Positions 1 to 7,603 of a stretch of 64,000 nucleotides of DNA are shown piece after piece. The DNA is from Buttiauxella selenatireducens (GTDB lineage Bacteria > Pseudomonadota > Gammaproteobacteria > Enterobacterales > Enterobacteriaceae). The position numbers were made by a program, and so were the translations under genes. The notes under the pieces are model-generated. The model made no database searches. It was not told the DNA's origin and saw nothing but the letters and a program-made list of their open reading frames with translations. Numbering within the stretch: the first letter of the stretch is position 1; every line of letters starts with the position of its first letter. The stretch covers positions 1,178,001 to 1,242,000 of the forward strand of contig NZ_CP133838.1 of assembly GCF_031432975.1 (NCBI RefSeq), written 5' to 3'.

Positions 1-1
1 C

Positions 2-775
2 ACCCAATCCATACGCTGCAATGCTGAGGGTGAAAGTCACCACATTGACCCGGGCAGCTATCCCGAAGATTGGGATTTACTGCGTACCGATGTCCTCGAC
101 AAAACCTGGGCGCTCGATGGCGAACCCGGCAAGCGTATGAGCCTGATGGCCATGGCAGTGGACTCTGGTGGTGAGGATGGGGTTACCGATAATGCCTATG
201 CATTCTGGCGGCGTTGTCGCCGTGATGGGTTACAACGGAAAGTCCGCTTATTCAAAGGGGATGGCAAAGCTCGCGCCAAACTGATCACTGAAACCTTACC
301 GGATAACACGAACCGTTCTGCCCGACGTGCGCGAGTGGCGGGTGATGTTCCTCTCTATCTTCTTCAGACCAATGCTCTTAAGGACCGGATCAACAACGCG
401 CTATGGCGTGATGTGCCGGGGCCGAACTATGTGCATTTTCCGGACTGGCTGGGCAGCTGGTTCTACGACGAACTGACCTATGAGGAGCGCTCAGTTGATG
501 GGAAGTGGGAAAAGCCCGGTAAGGGCGCTAACGAAGCATTTGACCTTATGGTGTATGCGCACGCTCTGGTCATTTTGCATGGCTACGAAAAGATTAAATG
601 GCCTGATGCGCCAGAGTGGGCGCGTCGTGAAACCTATCTTGTGGATGAGTCCGCAACGGATGCGCCAGTTGTGGCATCAACTGCGAAACCGCTACCGGCA
701 GTATCTGCAACAAAGACAACGAAACCTGCCCGTGAATCGGCGTGGGCACCATCTAATTCAGGAGGCTGGGTGTGA
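2..775 (+). CDS. Phage terminase large subunit, C-terminal part (cut by window start)
   Basis: The reading frame is open from the first bases, so only the last 257 residues are present. The visible part is the nuclease half of a lambda gpA-type terminase, the motor that cuts concatemeric phage DNA and packages it into the prohead. The MAVDSGG segment (near residue 50 of this fragment) fits the first acidic strand of the RNase H-like nuclease, and a later EAFDLMVYA segment fits the last acidic residue of that fold. The C-terminal tail is Ala/Thr/Pro-rich and probably flexible, as expected for the portal-contacting end. The stop codon overlaps the GTG start of the next gene by four bases. The ATP-driven motor domain lies outside the window. 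Confidence 0.93.
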   Translation, partial: TQSIRCNAEGESHHIDPGSYPEDWDLLRTDVLDKTWALDGEPGKRMSLMAMAVDSGGEDGVTDNAYAFWRRCRRDGLQRKVRLFKGDGKARAKLITETLPDNTNRSARRARVAGDVPLYLLQTNALKDRINNALWRDVPGPNYVHFPDWLGSWFYDELTYEERSVDGKWEKPGKGANEAFDLMVYAHALVILHGYEKIKWPDAPEWARRETYLVDESATDAPVVASTAKPLPAVSATKTTKPARESAWAPSNSGGWV

Positions 776-990
776 CGCTTAATGATATTCAGGACATGAT
801 CCGACGCTACACCGAAGCAGAGATGGCAATCCTTCAGGGGAAATCCATCATCTTCAATGGTCAGCAGATGACTATGGAGAACCTCAGCGAGATTCGTAAG
901 GGTCGCCAGGAGTGGGAGCGTAAGCTTTCTATGGCTAACGCGACCAGTGGTGGTCGTAGTGGGTTCAAACTGGCGAGGTTCCCACGATGA
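772..990 (+). CDS. gpW-like head-tail joining protein
   Basis: A 72-residue protein placed exactly where lambda has gene W (68 residues), between terminase and portal. It is helical and charged, beginning with TLNDIQDMIRRYTEAEMAIL, as in the gpW family. gpW binds the portal after DNA packaging and prepares the head for gpFII and the tail. The start is GTG, overlapping the terminase stop, with an AGGAG ribosome site about seven bases before it. Its stop overlaps the portal ATG, so translation of the three genes is coupled. Confidence 0.88.
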   Translation: MTLNDIQDMIRRYTEAEMAILQGKSIIFNGQQMTMENLSEIRKGRQEWERKLSMANATSGGRSGFKLARFPR

Positions 991-2492
991 GTTCGCTCGA
1001 CAATCTGATTGGTTTGTTCTCTCCTGGCTGGAAAGCCGAAAGACTCAAATCCCGCATGATGATCCGGGCTTACGAGGCGGTACTACCTACCCGAACGCAC
1101 AAAGCGAAGCGTGAAAACCGTTCTGCCAATCAACTGACTCAGTTTGGTGGTCGCTCGCTGCGAGAACAAGCGCGCTGGCTCGACTGCAATCACGATTTAG
1201 TCATTGGCCTGCTGGATAAACTTGAAGAGCGCATTGTCGGGGCGAAAGGGATCATTGTTGAACCTCAGCCGTTACTTAAAAGCGGAGGCCTGGCCACAAC
1301 ACTTGCCACAGATATTCGTACCAGATGGGCAGAATGGTCAGTTTCACCCGATGTTACCGGGCAATTTACACGCCCCGTACTCGAGCGACTGATGGCGCGA
1401 ACCTGGTTGCGCGACGGGGAAGTCTTTGCCCAACTGGTTAGCGGTACCGGAACCGGATTAAGCCCGGTTGCGGGTATACCTTTCTGGCTGGAAGCGCTGG
1501 AGCCTGATTTTGTGCCGATGGATCGTAGCGACCCGGCTAACAAACTATGTCAGGGCGTCTACCTCAATAACTGGGGGCGACCAACCAAATATATGGTGTT
1601 CAAAAACCTCCCAGCAGAAGGCATGAAGCTGGGTGACACCAAAGATATTGGCGCAGACAGTATGCTCCACCTGAAATTCATGCGTCGTCTTCACCAGATC
1701 CGTGGGAATTCATTACTTGCAGGTGTACTGATGCGTCTTTCCGCGCTCAAAGAGTACGAAGATGCAGAGTTGACGGCTGCTCGTATTGCTGCGGCGTTGG
1801 GTATGTTCATCAAAAAAGGGGATGGGCAGTCTTATCCGGAAGATGGTGCTGGTGGTGAAAGAGAACTGAACATTGAACCGGGCATGCTGTTTGACGATCT
1901 GCGCCCCGGTGAAGATATCGGGATGATTAAATCTGATCGCCCGAACCCCAACCTCGAAACCTTCCGCAATGGTCAGTTGCGAGCTGTCGCCGCAGGCTCA
2001 CGCGGTAGCTTTTCCAGCATCGCCCGTAATTATGACGGTACCTACAGCGCGCAACGGCAGGAGCTGGTGGAGTCAACCGAAGGCTATTTCATTCTCCAGG
2101 ATGCCTTCATTGCCGCTGTGACCCGTCCCATGTACCGCGCCTGGCTGAGTATGGCCATTGCCTCCGGACAAATCACCGTTCCGGCTGGTGTGGATAAAGA
2201 ATCGCTCTACAGCGCAGTATTCTCCGGTCCGGTGATGCCGTGGATTGATCCGGTAAAAGAAGCGAACGCCTGGCGGATCCTGCTGCGGGGTGGCGCTGCA
2301 ACAGAAAGCGAATGGGTGCGTGCTCGAGGCGCTAACCCGGATGATGTGAAACGACGCCGTAAAGCGGAAGTCGATGAAAACCGCAAACAGGGGCTGGTAT
2401 TCGATACCGACCCGGCTAATGACAAAGGAGCCACCAGTGGCCAGGAAGAAAAACCGGGTAATGAACCGCCCGAAAGCCAGCGCAAAAAATAG
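987..2492 (+). CDS. Phage portal protein (lambda gpB family)
   Basis: At 501 residues this is close to lambda gpB (533). It forms the dodecameric ring at the unique capsid vertex through which DNA enters and leaves, and to which gpW attaches. Family features include the early SLREQARWLDCNHDLVIGLL region, the MHLKFMRRLHQIRGNSLLAG stretch shared by lambda_2-type portals (here with Leu before His), and the later SFSSIARNYDGTYSAQRQEL motif. The C-terminus is acidic and Lys-rich, ending in a disordered tail. Its last codons overlap the start of the protease/capsid gene, in a different frame. Confidence 0.95.
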   Translation: MSSLDNLIGLFSPGWKAERLKSRMMIRAYEAVLPTRTHKAKRENRSANQLTQFGGRSLREQARWLDCNHDLVIGLLDKLEERIVGAKGIIVEPQPLLKSGGLATTLATDIRTRWAEWSVSPDVTGQFTRPVLERLMARTWLRDGEVFAQLVSGTGTGLSPVAGIPFWLEALEPDFVPMDRSDPANKLCQGVYLNNWGRPTKYMVFKNLPAEGMKLGDTKDIGADSMLHLKFMRRLHQIRGNSLLAGVLMRLSALKEYEDAELTAARIAAALGMFIKKGDGQSYPEDGAGGERELNIEPGMLFDDLRPGEDIGMIKSDRPNPNLETFRNGQLRAVAAGSRGSFSSIARNYDGTYSAQRQELVESTEGYFILQDAFIAAVTRPMYRAWLSMAIASGQITVPAGVDKESLYSAVFSGPVMPWIDPVKEANAWRILLRGGAATESEWVRARGANPDDVKRRRKAEVDENRKQGLVFDTDPANDKGATSGQEEKPGNEPPESQRKK

Positions 2493-4458
2493 CTGGTTCC
2501 GGATGCAGGCCAGCAATGAAAGCGAAGCCGACATCTATATCTACGATGAAATTGGTTACTGGGGTGTGACGGCAAAGCAGTTTGTGGCCAACCTCAAAGC
2601 ACTGGGTGATATCACCCATATCAACCTTCACATTAACTCCCCGGGTGGTGATGTCTTTGATGGCATCGCCATTTTTAATGCCCTGAAACACCACGGCGCA
2701 TCGATTACCGCCTATATCGACGGTCTGGCTGCATCGATGGCATCGGTCATCGCCATGGTGGGTAATCCGGTTATCATGCCGGAAAACACCATGATGATGA
2801 TTCACAAGCCCTGGGGCTTCACCGGTGGTGACGCGAATGACATGCGCGATTACGCCGATTTGCTGGATAAGCTCGAAGGCGTACTTATCCCGGCATACAT
2901 GGCTAAAACCGGAAAGTCTCAGGAAGAGATTGCCGCCATGCTGGAGGACGAAACATGGCTATCCGGTGCTGAATGTCTGGCTCTGGGTTTTGCCGACGAA
3001 GTTACTCCATCCCTTCAGGCTATGGCCTGTATCCAGTCAAAACGTATTGAGGAATTCGAGAAGATGCCACGCACAATTCGCAACATGATCACCCCTCCAC
3101 GCAACACTGCAGCGCGTGAACCACAGCAAACTACCCCTGCGCAGACAACTACGGCGCCAGAAAACACTAACGCAACTGAAATTCGCCAGCAGGTGCTGGC
3201 GGAGCAGAAAGCCCGCGTAAACGGAATTAAGGATTTGTTCGCTATGTTTGGCGGCAAACACCAGGAGCTACAGGAGCAGTGTGTTTCTGATGTTGAATGC
3301 TCCATTGCTCAAGCCAAAGATAAGCTGCTGGCTGAACTGGGTAAGAGCGCAACACCTTCCAACAAAACCACCCAGACTCAAACGCAGGCGCATGTTTACG
3401 CCGGTAACGGTAACTTCGTTGGTGATGGTATTCGCCAGGCACTGATGGCGCGAGCAGGTTACGAAGACATGCAGCGTGATAACGTCTACAACGGTACAAC
3501 GCTGCGTGAGTTGGCCCGTATGTCACTGACTGAGCGTGGTTTTGGCGTGGCGTCCTATAACCCGATGCAAATGGTTGGCTTTGCACTGACCCACAGCACT
3601 TCTGATTTTGGCAATATCCTGCTGGATGTGGCAAACAAAGCGCTGTTGCAGGGTTGGGATGAAGCGGCAGAAACCTTCGAGCAGTGGACCAAAAAAGGCC
3701 AGCTCTCTGACTTTAAAACGGCTCACCGCGTCGGCATGGGCGGTTTCCCGTCTCTGCGCCAGGTGCGTGAAGGTGCAGAGTACAAATACATCACCACAGG
3801 CGATAAAGGCGAAACCATCGCGCTGGCCACTTATGGTGAAATCTTCTCTGTGACCCGCCAGGCCATTATTAACGACGATCTGAATCAGCTGACCGATGTG
3901 CCGATGAAGATGGGTCGCGCAGCCAAGGCTACTATCGGGGATCTGGTTTACGCCACACTGACGGCAAATGGCAAACTGTCCGATGGTAAAGGGCTATTCC
4001 ATGCTGACCACAGCAACCTTTCTAGTGGCGCTATCTCGACTGCATCTCTTGATGAGGGGCGTAAATTGATGCGCCTGCAGAAAGAAGGCAAGCGTGCACT
4101 TAATATTCGTCCGGCTTACGTTCTGGTGCCAGTGGCGCTGGAAACACTCGCAAACCAAACCATTAAATCAGCCAGCGTGAAAGGTGCTGATGTGAATGCC
4201 GGTGTGATTAACCCGATCCAGAACTTTGCTGAGGTTATTGCCGAGCCGCGTCTGGATGATGCTGATGCGGCTGCGTGGTATCTGGCCGCTGCACAGGGTA
4301 CTGACACCATCGAGGTGGCGTATCTGAATGGTGTGGATGCGCCATACATCGACCAGCAGGAAGGTTTCACCACTGACGGTATCGCGACGAAAGTGCGCAT
4401 CGATGCAGGTGTGGCGCCACTGGATTATCGTGGTCTGGTGAAATCCACCGGTAAGTAA
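2437..4458 (+). CDS. ClpP-like prohead protease / major capsid protein fusion
   Basis: One frame encodes what lambda splits into gpC (protease), Nu3 (scaffold) and gpE (capsid). I place the start at GTG 2437, which has an AAAGGAG ribosome site six bases upstream; an upstream ATG at 2374 lacks one. Residues 30-210 are a ClpP/S49-like fold with SPGG (68-71), the nucleophile Ser in GLAASMAS (about Ser100) and His in MMMIHKP (about 123). Residues 215-318 are Gln/Lys/Thr-rich and helical, a plausible scaffold with the cleavage site. From about residue 319 a Mu gpT-type major capsid domain follows. The 673-residue product should process itself into capsid subunits. Such fusions are known in lambdoid prophages. 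Confidence 0.93.
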   Translation: MARKKNRVMNRPKASAKNSWFRMQASNESEADIYIYDEIGYWGVTAKQFVANLKALGDITHINLHINSPGGDVFDGIAIFNALKHHGASITAYIDGLAASMASVIAMVGNPVIMPENTMMMIHKPWGFTGGDANDMRDYADLLDKLEGVLIPAYMAKTGKSQEEIAAMLEDETWLSGAECLALGFADEVTPSLQAMACIQSKRIEEFEKMPRTIRNMITPPRNTAAREPQQTTPAQTTTAPENTNATEIRQQVLAEQKARVNGIKDLFAMFGGKHQELQEQCVSDVECSIAQAKDKLLAELGKSATPSNKTTQTQTQAHVYAGNGNFVGDGIRQALMARAGYEDMQRDNVYNGTTLRELARMSLTERGFGVASYNPMQMVGFALTHSTSDFGNILLDVANKALLQGWDEAAETFEQWTKKGQLSDFKTAHRVGMGGFPSLRQVREGAEYKYITTGDKGETIALATYGEIFSVTRQAIINDDLNQLTDVPMKMGRAAKATIGDLVYATLTANGKLSDGKGLFHADHSNLSSGAISTASLDEGRKLMRLQKEGKRALNIRPAYVLVPVALETLANQTIKSASVKGADVNAGVINPIQNFAEVIAEPRLDDADAAAWYLAAAQGTDTIEVAYLNGVDAPYIDQQEGFTTDGIATKVRIDAGVAPLDYRGLVKSTGK

Positions 4459-4477
4459 TCAATACCTCCCTCCAGTG

Positions 4478-4496
4478 GCCCGAAAGGGCTTTTTTT
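4478..4496 (+). terminator. Small intrinsic terminator after the capsid gene
   Basis: A four-pair GCCC/GGGC stem with a GAAA tetraloop is followed by seven T residues, 19 bases after the capsid stop. The short stem suggests partial termination, which would lower tail-gene expression relative to capsid when no antiterminator is acting. Confidence 0.55.
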
Positions 4497-4540
4497 ATGT
4501 CTGAAATATGGCTCCCTGCCGGGGGCCATGGAGCTTACCG

Positions 4541-4864
4541 ATGAAAAATTATCTCCAGGATGGTCATACTATCACCCTTAAAAATACGGGAACTGATGCC
4601 ATTCTCAGTGGTACTCCCGTGCCTGTCGGCGATGTGCTGGCCGTGGCGATTGCCGATATTCCTGCAGGAGGATATGGCGAGGGGATTACCAGCGGTGTGG
4701 TCGTATTGCCGAAACTGGCTGCCGACAACATTCCCCAGGGAAAAGCGCTCAACATTAAAGACGGAAAAATCCAGATTGATGCAACGGGCGCGACTCCGGC
4801 CGGAAAAGCCTGGGAGGCGGCAGCGGCAAATACCACTACGGTTGCCGTTCGTCTGAATGGCTAG
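4541..4864 (+). CDS. DUF2190 family capsid decoration/cement-type protein
   Basis: A 107-residue protein starting at ATG 4541, with GGAG about seven bases upstream; an in-frame start at 4508 lacks a good ribosome site. It begins MKNYLQDGHTITLKNTGTDA and has the small, Gly/Ala/Val-rich beta composition of DUF2190 proteins. It sits just after the major capsid gene, where lambda-like phages carry head decoration genes. By position it probably binds the outside of the mature capsid lattice. It takes the slot of lambda gpD without being recognisably related. The last eight bases overlap the next gene. Confidence 0.78.
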   Translation: MKNYLQDGHTITLKNTGTDAILSGTPVPVGDVLAVAIADIPAGGYGEGITSGVVVLPKLAADNIPQGKALNIKDGKIQIDATGATPAGKAWEAAAANTTTVAVRLNG

Positions 4865-5132
4865 CCCTTTTGCCCGGTTTGCGGCGCGGATGGATGCGGC
4901 GACAGTGACCGTAATGGGGGAGCCGGTTCTGATAAACGGTGAATCTTCCAGTGCTGTAGAAAGTCAGTTTGTCGCCGAAATGGGACCGTTGATTGGTGAT
5001 GGCCTGTCGCTGGTGGTGTTCTCCACCACGCTGAAACCCCGAAAAGGTGACGAAGTCATCTGGCGAGAAAAGACCTATAAAGTCACTCGCCAGCAGCTCT
5101 TTAACGGGAAACCTCAAATCTGGATTGAGTAG
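4857..5132 (+). CDS. Putative head-tail joining protein (gpFII position)
   Basis: A 91-residue protein between the decoration protein and the gpZ homologue, the slot of lambda FII (117 residues), which forms the interface between head and tail. The sequence is beta-rich, with alternating charged and hydrophobic residues in its second half (KPRKGDEVIWREKTYKVTRQ), like head completion proteins of siphoviruses. The ATG lies inside the end of the upstream gene, so translation is coupled. Function is assigned mainly by position; similarity to FII itself is weak by eye. Confidence 0.65.
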   Translation: MASPFARFAARMDAATVTVMGEPVLINGESSSAVESQFVAEMGPLIGDGLSLVVFSTTLKPRKGDEVIWREKTYKVTRQQLFNGKPQIWIE

Positions 5133-5140
5133 GAGGCAGC

Positions 5141-5695
5141 ATGTCCATCAAAGGACTGGAGCAGGCCATTGCCAATCTCGACAGCATCAGTAAAACCGCC
5201 GTTCCCCGCGCATCCTCACAGGCCATCAACCGTATTGCTACTCGCGCCATCAGTCGTAGTACCCGTGAGGTGGCGAAGGACACAAAAGTACAGCGAAAGC
5301 TGGTGAACCAACGAGCCAGACTTAAAAAAGCGACGGTGAGGAAACCGCAGGCCACCATCAGGGTGAACCGCGGAAACCTGCCCGCCATCAAGTTAGGTCC
5401 GGCCAGTGTTCGCTTGTCCCGGCGTAAGCGGGATAAACACGGAGTGCGTAGCGAGTTACGGGTGGGGCGCTTCCGTTTCCCGGGGGCATTCATCCAGCAG
5501 TTAAGTAACGGTCGCTGGCATGTTCTGCAACGAACAACGGCGGCGCGCTATCCACTGAAAGTGGTCAGTATTCCGCTGGCTGAGCCACTGACCACCGCCT
5601 TTAAGGCGCAGAGCACCAGGCTGCTGGAAACGGACCTGCCAAAAGAACTGGGTGCCACGCTTCGCAATCAACTCCGACTGGTACTGATTAAATGA
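5141..5695 (+). CDS. Minor tail protein Z homologue
   Basis: 184 residues, against 192 for lambda gpZ, in the same gene position. The protein is very basic, starts MSIKGLEQAIANLDSISKTA and continues with an Arg/Ser-rich helix containing INRIATRAISRSTREVAK, the pattern of the minor tail protein Z family. Lambda gpZ is needed late in tail maturation, to make the head-proximal end of the tail competent and to position the DNA end. A GGAGG ribosome site precedes the ATG. The stop overlaps the following ATG by four bases. Confidence 0.85.
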   Translation: MSIKGLEQAIANLDSISKTAVPRASSQAINRIATRAISRSTREVAKDTKVQRKLVNQRARLKKATVRKPQATIRVNRGNLPAIKLGPASVRLSRRKRDKHGVRSELRVGRFRFPGAFIQQLSNGRWHVLQRTTAARYPLKVVSIPLAEPLTTAFKAQSTRLLETDLPKELGATLRNQLRLVLIK

Positions 5696-6090
5696 AACAT
5701 CCGCAAATCCGCTCGGCGATACTCGCTGCGCTAAAAAACGGAATTATCGAGCCCGTCACCTGGTTCGATGGCCGACCTGCCGTTCTCGATCCAGAAGACC
5801 TCCCCGCGCTGGCCGTTTACTTAACGGATGCGCAATCAACGGAAGATTCCATTGATGAGGATATGTGGAGTGCCATTCTGCATGTCGAAGTTTTCCTGAA
5901 AGCCACCGAGACAGACTCTGCTCTGGATGAGTGGATGGAAAGTCGCATTTATCCCAACTTAGAAAGCATCCCCGGCCTGAGTGACCTTGTTGAAACCATG
6001 TCACCGCAGGGCTACGACTACCAGCGCGATGATGAAATGGCGACGTGGGGCTCTGCTGATATGAAATATTCACTCTCTTACATAATGTGA
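5692..6090 (+). CDS. Tail terminator protein (gpU homologue)
   Basis: 132 residues, nearly the same as lambda gpU (131). It begins MKHPQIRSAILAALKN and contains the FDGRPAVLDPEDLPALAVYL segment typical of the minor tail U family. gpU forms a hexameric ring that stops tail-tube growth at the length set by the tape measure and presents the surface that meets the head. The gene overlaps the gpZ stop and is followed seven bases later by gpV. Confidence 0.88.
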   Translation: MKHPQIRSAILAALKNGIIEPVTWFDGRPAVLDPEDLPALAVYLTDAQSTEDSIDEDMWSAILHVEVFLKATETDSALDEWMESRIYPNLESIPGLSDLVETMSPQGYDYQRDDEMATWGSADMKYSLSYIM

Positions 6091-6097
6091 GGAATTT

Positions 6098-6835
6098 ATG
6101 CCTACCCCGAATCCGCTTGAGCCCGTAAAAGGTGCCGGTACCACACTCTGGATGTACACCGGCAGCGGTGATGCTTATGCGAACCCAACATCTGATACTG
6201 ACTGGACCCGAACGGCAAAAGTTAAAGAGCTGACGCCCGGTGAGTTAACCGCTGAATCTTATGATGATACTTACCTTGATGATCCGAATGCGGACTGGTC
6301 GAACACCGCGCAGGGGGAAAAGTCTGCCGGTGAAGCGAGCTTTACCCTGGCCTGGAAGCCAGGCGAGTCTGGCCAACAGAGTCTGGTGGACTGGTTCTAC
6401 GCCGGTGATGTCCGCGCATACAAAATTAAGTACCCGAACGGCACTGTCGATGTGTTCAAAGGGTGGGTAAGTAGCCTGGGTAAAACCATCCCGGCAAAAG
6501 AAGTGATCACCCGCTCGGTGAAAATCAGCAACAACGGTAAACCGTCACTCGCGGAAGAAACCCGTGCGCCGGTTGTCGCCGTCACGGGGGTAACCCTTGA
6601 TAAAACCACGTCCACGATTGCCGTGGGTGCGAAAGATACTGTTAACGTCACCGTCAACCCTGTGGGGGCCACCGATAAAACCTTCCGTGTATCCAGCTCT
6701 GACCCAACCAAAGCAACTGTCACGGTTAACGGCAACGTGCTGAGCATCACGGGTAAGGCAACCGGTGCGGCTGAAATCATTGTGATGACGAACGACGGCC
6801 TGTTCGTGGGTATCGACAAAGTCACCATTTCCTGA
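6098..6835 (+). CDS. Major tail tube protein (gpV homologue) with C-terminal Ig-like domain
   Basis: At 245 residues this matches lambda gpV (246). Residues 1-155 are the tube-forming domain, opening PTPNPLEPVKGAGTTLWMYT and including the FTLAWKPGESGQQSLVDWF region. From about residue 160 a separate bacterial Ig-like (Big_2) domain follows, starting VTGVTLDKTTSTIAVGAKD and ending in a typical ATGAAEIIVMTNDG strand. In lambda the corresponding domain projects from the tube surface and is dispensable for assembly. GAGGAATT precedes the ATG. Confidence 0.93.
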   Translation: MPTPNPLEPVKGAGTTLWMYTGSGDAYANPTSDTDWTRTAKVKELTPGELTAESYDDTYLDDPNADWSNTAQGEKSAGEASFTLAWKPGESGQQSLVDWFYAGDVRAYKIKYPNGTVDVFKGWVSSLGKTIPAKEVITRSVKISNNGKPSLAEETRAPVVAVTGVTLDKTTSTIAVGAKDTVNVTVNPVGATDKTFRVSSSDPTKATVTVNGNVLSITGKATGAAEIIVMTNDGLFVGIDKVTIS

Positions 6836-6840
6836 TGAAA

Positions 6841-6854
6841 GGGGCTGCGGCCCC
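6841..6854 (+). other. GC-rich hairpin between the tail tube and chaperone genes
   Basis: A perfect five-pair GGGGC/GCCCC stem with a four-base loop, five bases after the gpV stop, followed by a short T run. It could weakly terminate or protect the 3' end of gpV mRNA, fitting the need for far more tube protein than chaperone. The interpretation is inference. Confidence 0.4.
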
Positions 6855-6872
6855 TGTTTCCCGGAGTCACTC

Positions 6873-7280
6873 ATGTTTCTGAAATCTGCGCCGTTTGAAT
6901 TTAATGGCCATACCGTCACGCTCTACGAACTGTCCGCGTTGCAGCGAATTGAGCACCTGAAATACTTCGCCGAACTGAATAAAGACCTGCCTGATAATGT
7001 TGATGAAGCAGAACATTATCATTTGCTGGTGGCGCGAAATATTCACGCCGGGGCTCGGCTGGTCGCCATGTCTCTCTGGCAGGCTGACATTGCCGGTCCT
7101 GGTGTCGAAACCTTACATCAGCAGGTGATGTCTGGCTGGTCACCAGAAATGATTGGTGCGGCTGAATTTATGGTCAAAAAGCTATCCGATATGCTCCCGC
7201 CAGACCCGGTACCCGTTACTGATGATAATCAGGCGGAGCAGGAAGACATTACAGCGGAAAAGCCTACGCCGGTGAGCTGA
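6873..7280 (+). CDS. Tail assembly chaperone gpG homologue
   Basis: 135 residues (lambda gpG has 140), starting MFLKSAPFEFNGHTVTLYEL and largely helical, with the HLLVARNIHAGARLVAMSLW region seen in this chaperone family. gpG and its frameshifted form gpGT keep the tape measure protein soluble and recruit tube subunits; neither remains in the mature tail. The gene has a CCGGAG ribosome site and lies between tube and tape measure as in lambda. Near the 3' end is a GGAAAAG heptamer that probably directs -1 frameshifting into the next frame. Confidence 0.87.
   Translation: MFLKSAPFEFNGHTVTLYELSALQRIEHLKYFAELNKDLPDNVDEAEHYHLLVARNIHAGARLVAMSLWQADIAGPGVETLHQQVMSGWSPEMIGAAEFMVKKLSDMLPPDPVPVTDDNQAEQEDITAEKPTPVS
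7256..7262 (+). other. Candidate -1 ribosomal frameshift site for the G-T fusion
   Basis: GGAAAAG is the only homopolymer-like run in the 54 bases (7229-7282) where the G frame and the -1 frame are both open. Lambda uses GGGAAAG at the equivalent place. Here the zero-frame codons are GAA and AAG, so only the Lys tRNA re-pairs cleanly after the slip (AAG to AAA). Confidence 0.55.
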
Positions 7281-7288
7281 ATTTCGTT

Positions 7289-7603
7289 ATGAAGCTGGCG
7301 AGGGAGTTTAACCGTCCTGACTGGCGCAACATGCTCGCCGGCATGTCATCTTCTGAGTTTGCAGAGTGGGGCAACTTTTACAGCCATCAGTATTTTCAAA
7401 CTGATCAGCTCGATACCCACTTTTCTCGTCTGAGTCATCTTGTCGTGTCAATGCTCTGCAAAGACATCGATGTTACCCCTCGTGATTTTAGTCTTCTCGA
7501 TCTGCCTGTTGATATGCAAGCACCTGGTGAGATGGATGACGACACCATGATGTCACTCGCTGAAAGTTTAGGAGGTATGCGCTATGGCCCAGGCAGTGGG
7601 TGA
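7289..7603 (+). CDS. gpT-like tail assembly extension, expressed as a frameshift product
   Basis: This is the -1-frame continuation of the chaperone gene. The frame is open from 7229, and after a slip at 7256-7262 the product would read ...AYAGELNFVMKLAREFNRP. The first ATG is at 7289, but it lacks a convincing ribosome site, which argues for expression as a G-T fusion. The motif LAGMSSSEFAEWGNFY corresponds to the lambda gpT region that binds tube subunits. The 3' end overlaps the start of the tape measure gene by 20 bases. About 104 residues lie beyond the ATG. Confidence 0.8.
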   Translation: MKLAREFNRPDWRNMLAGMSSSEFAEWGNFYSHQYFQTDQLDTHFSRLSHLVVSMLCKDIDVTPRDFSLLDLPVDMQAPGEMDDDTMMSLAESLGGMRYGPGSG

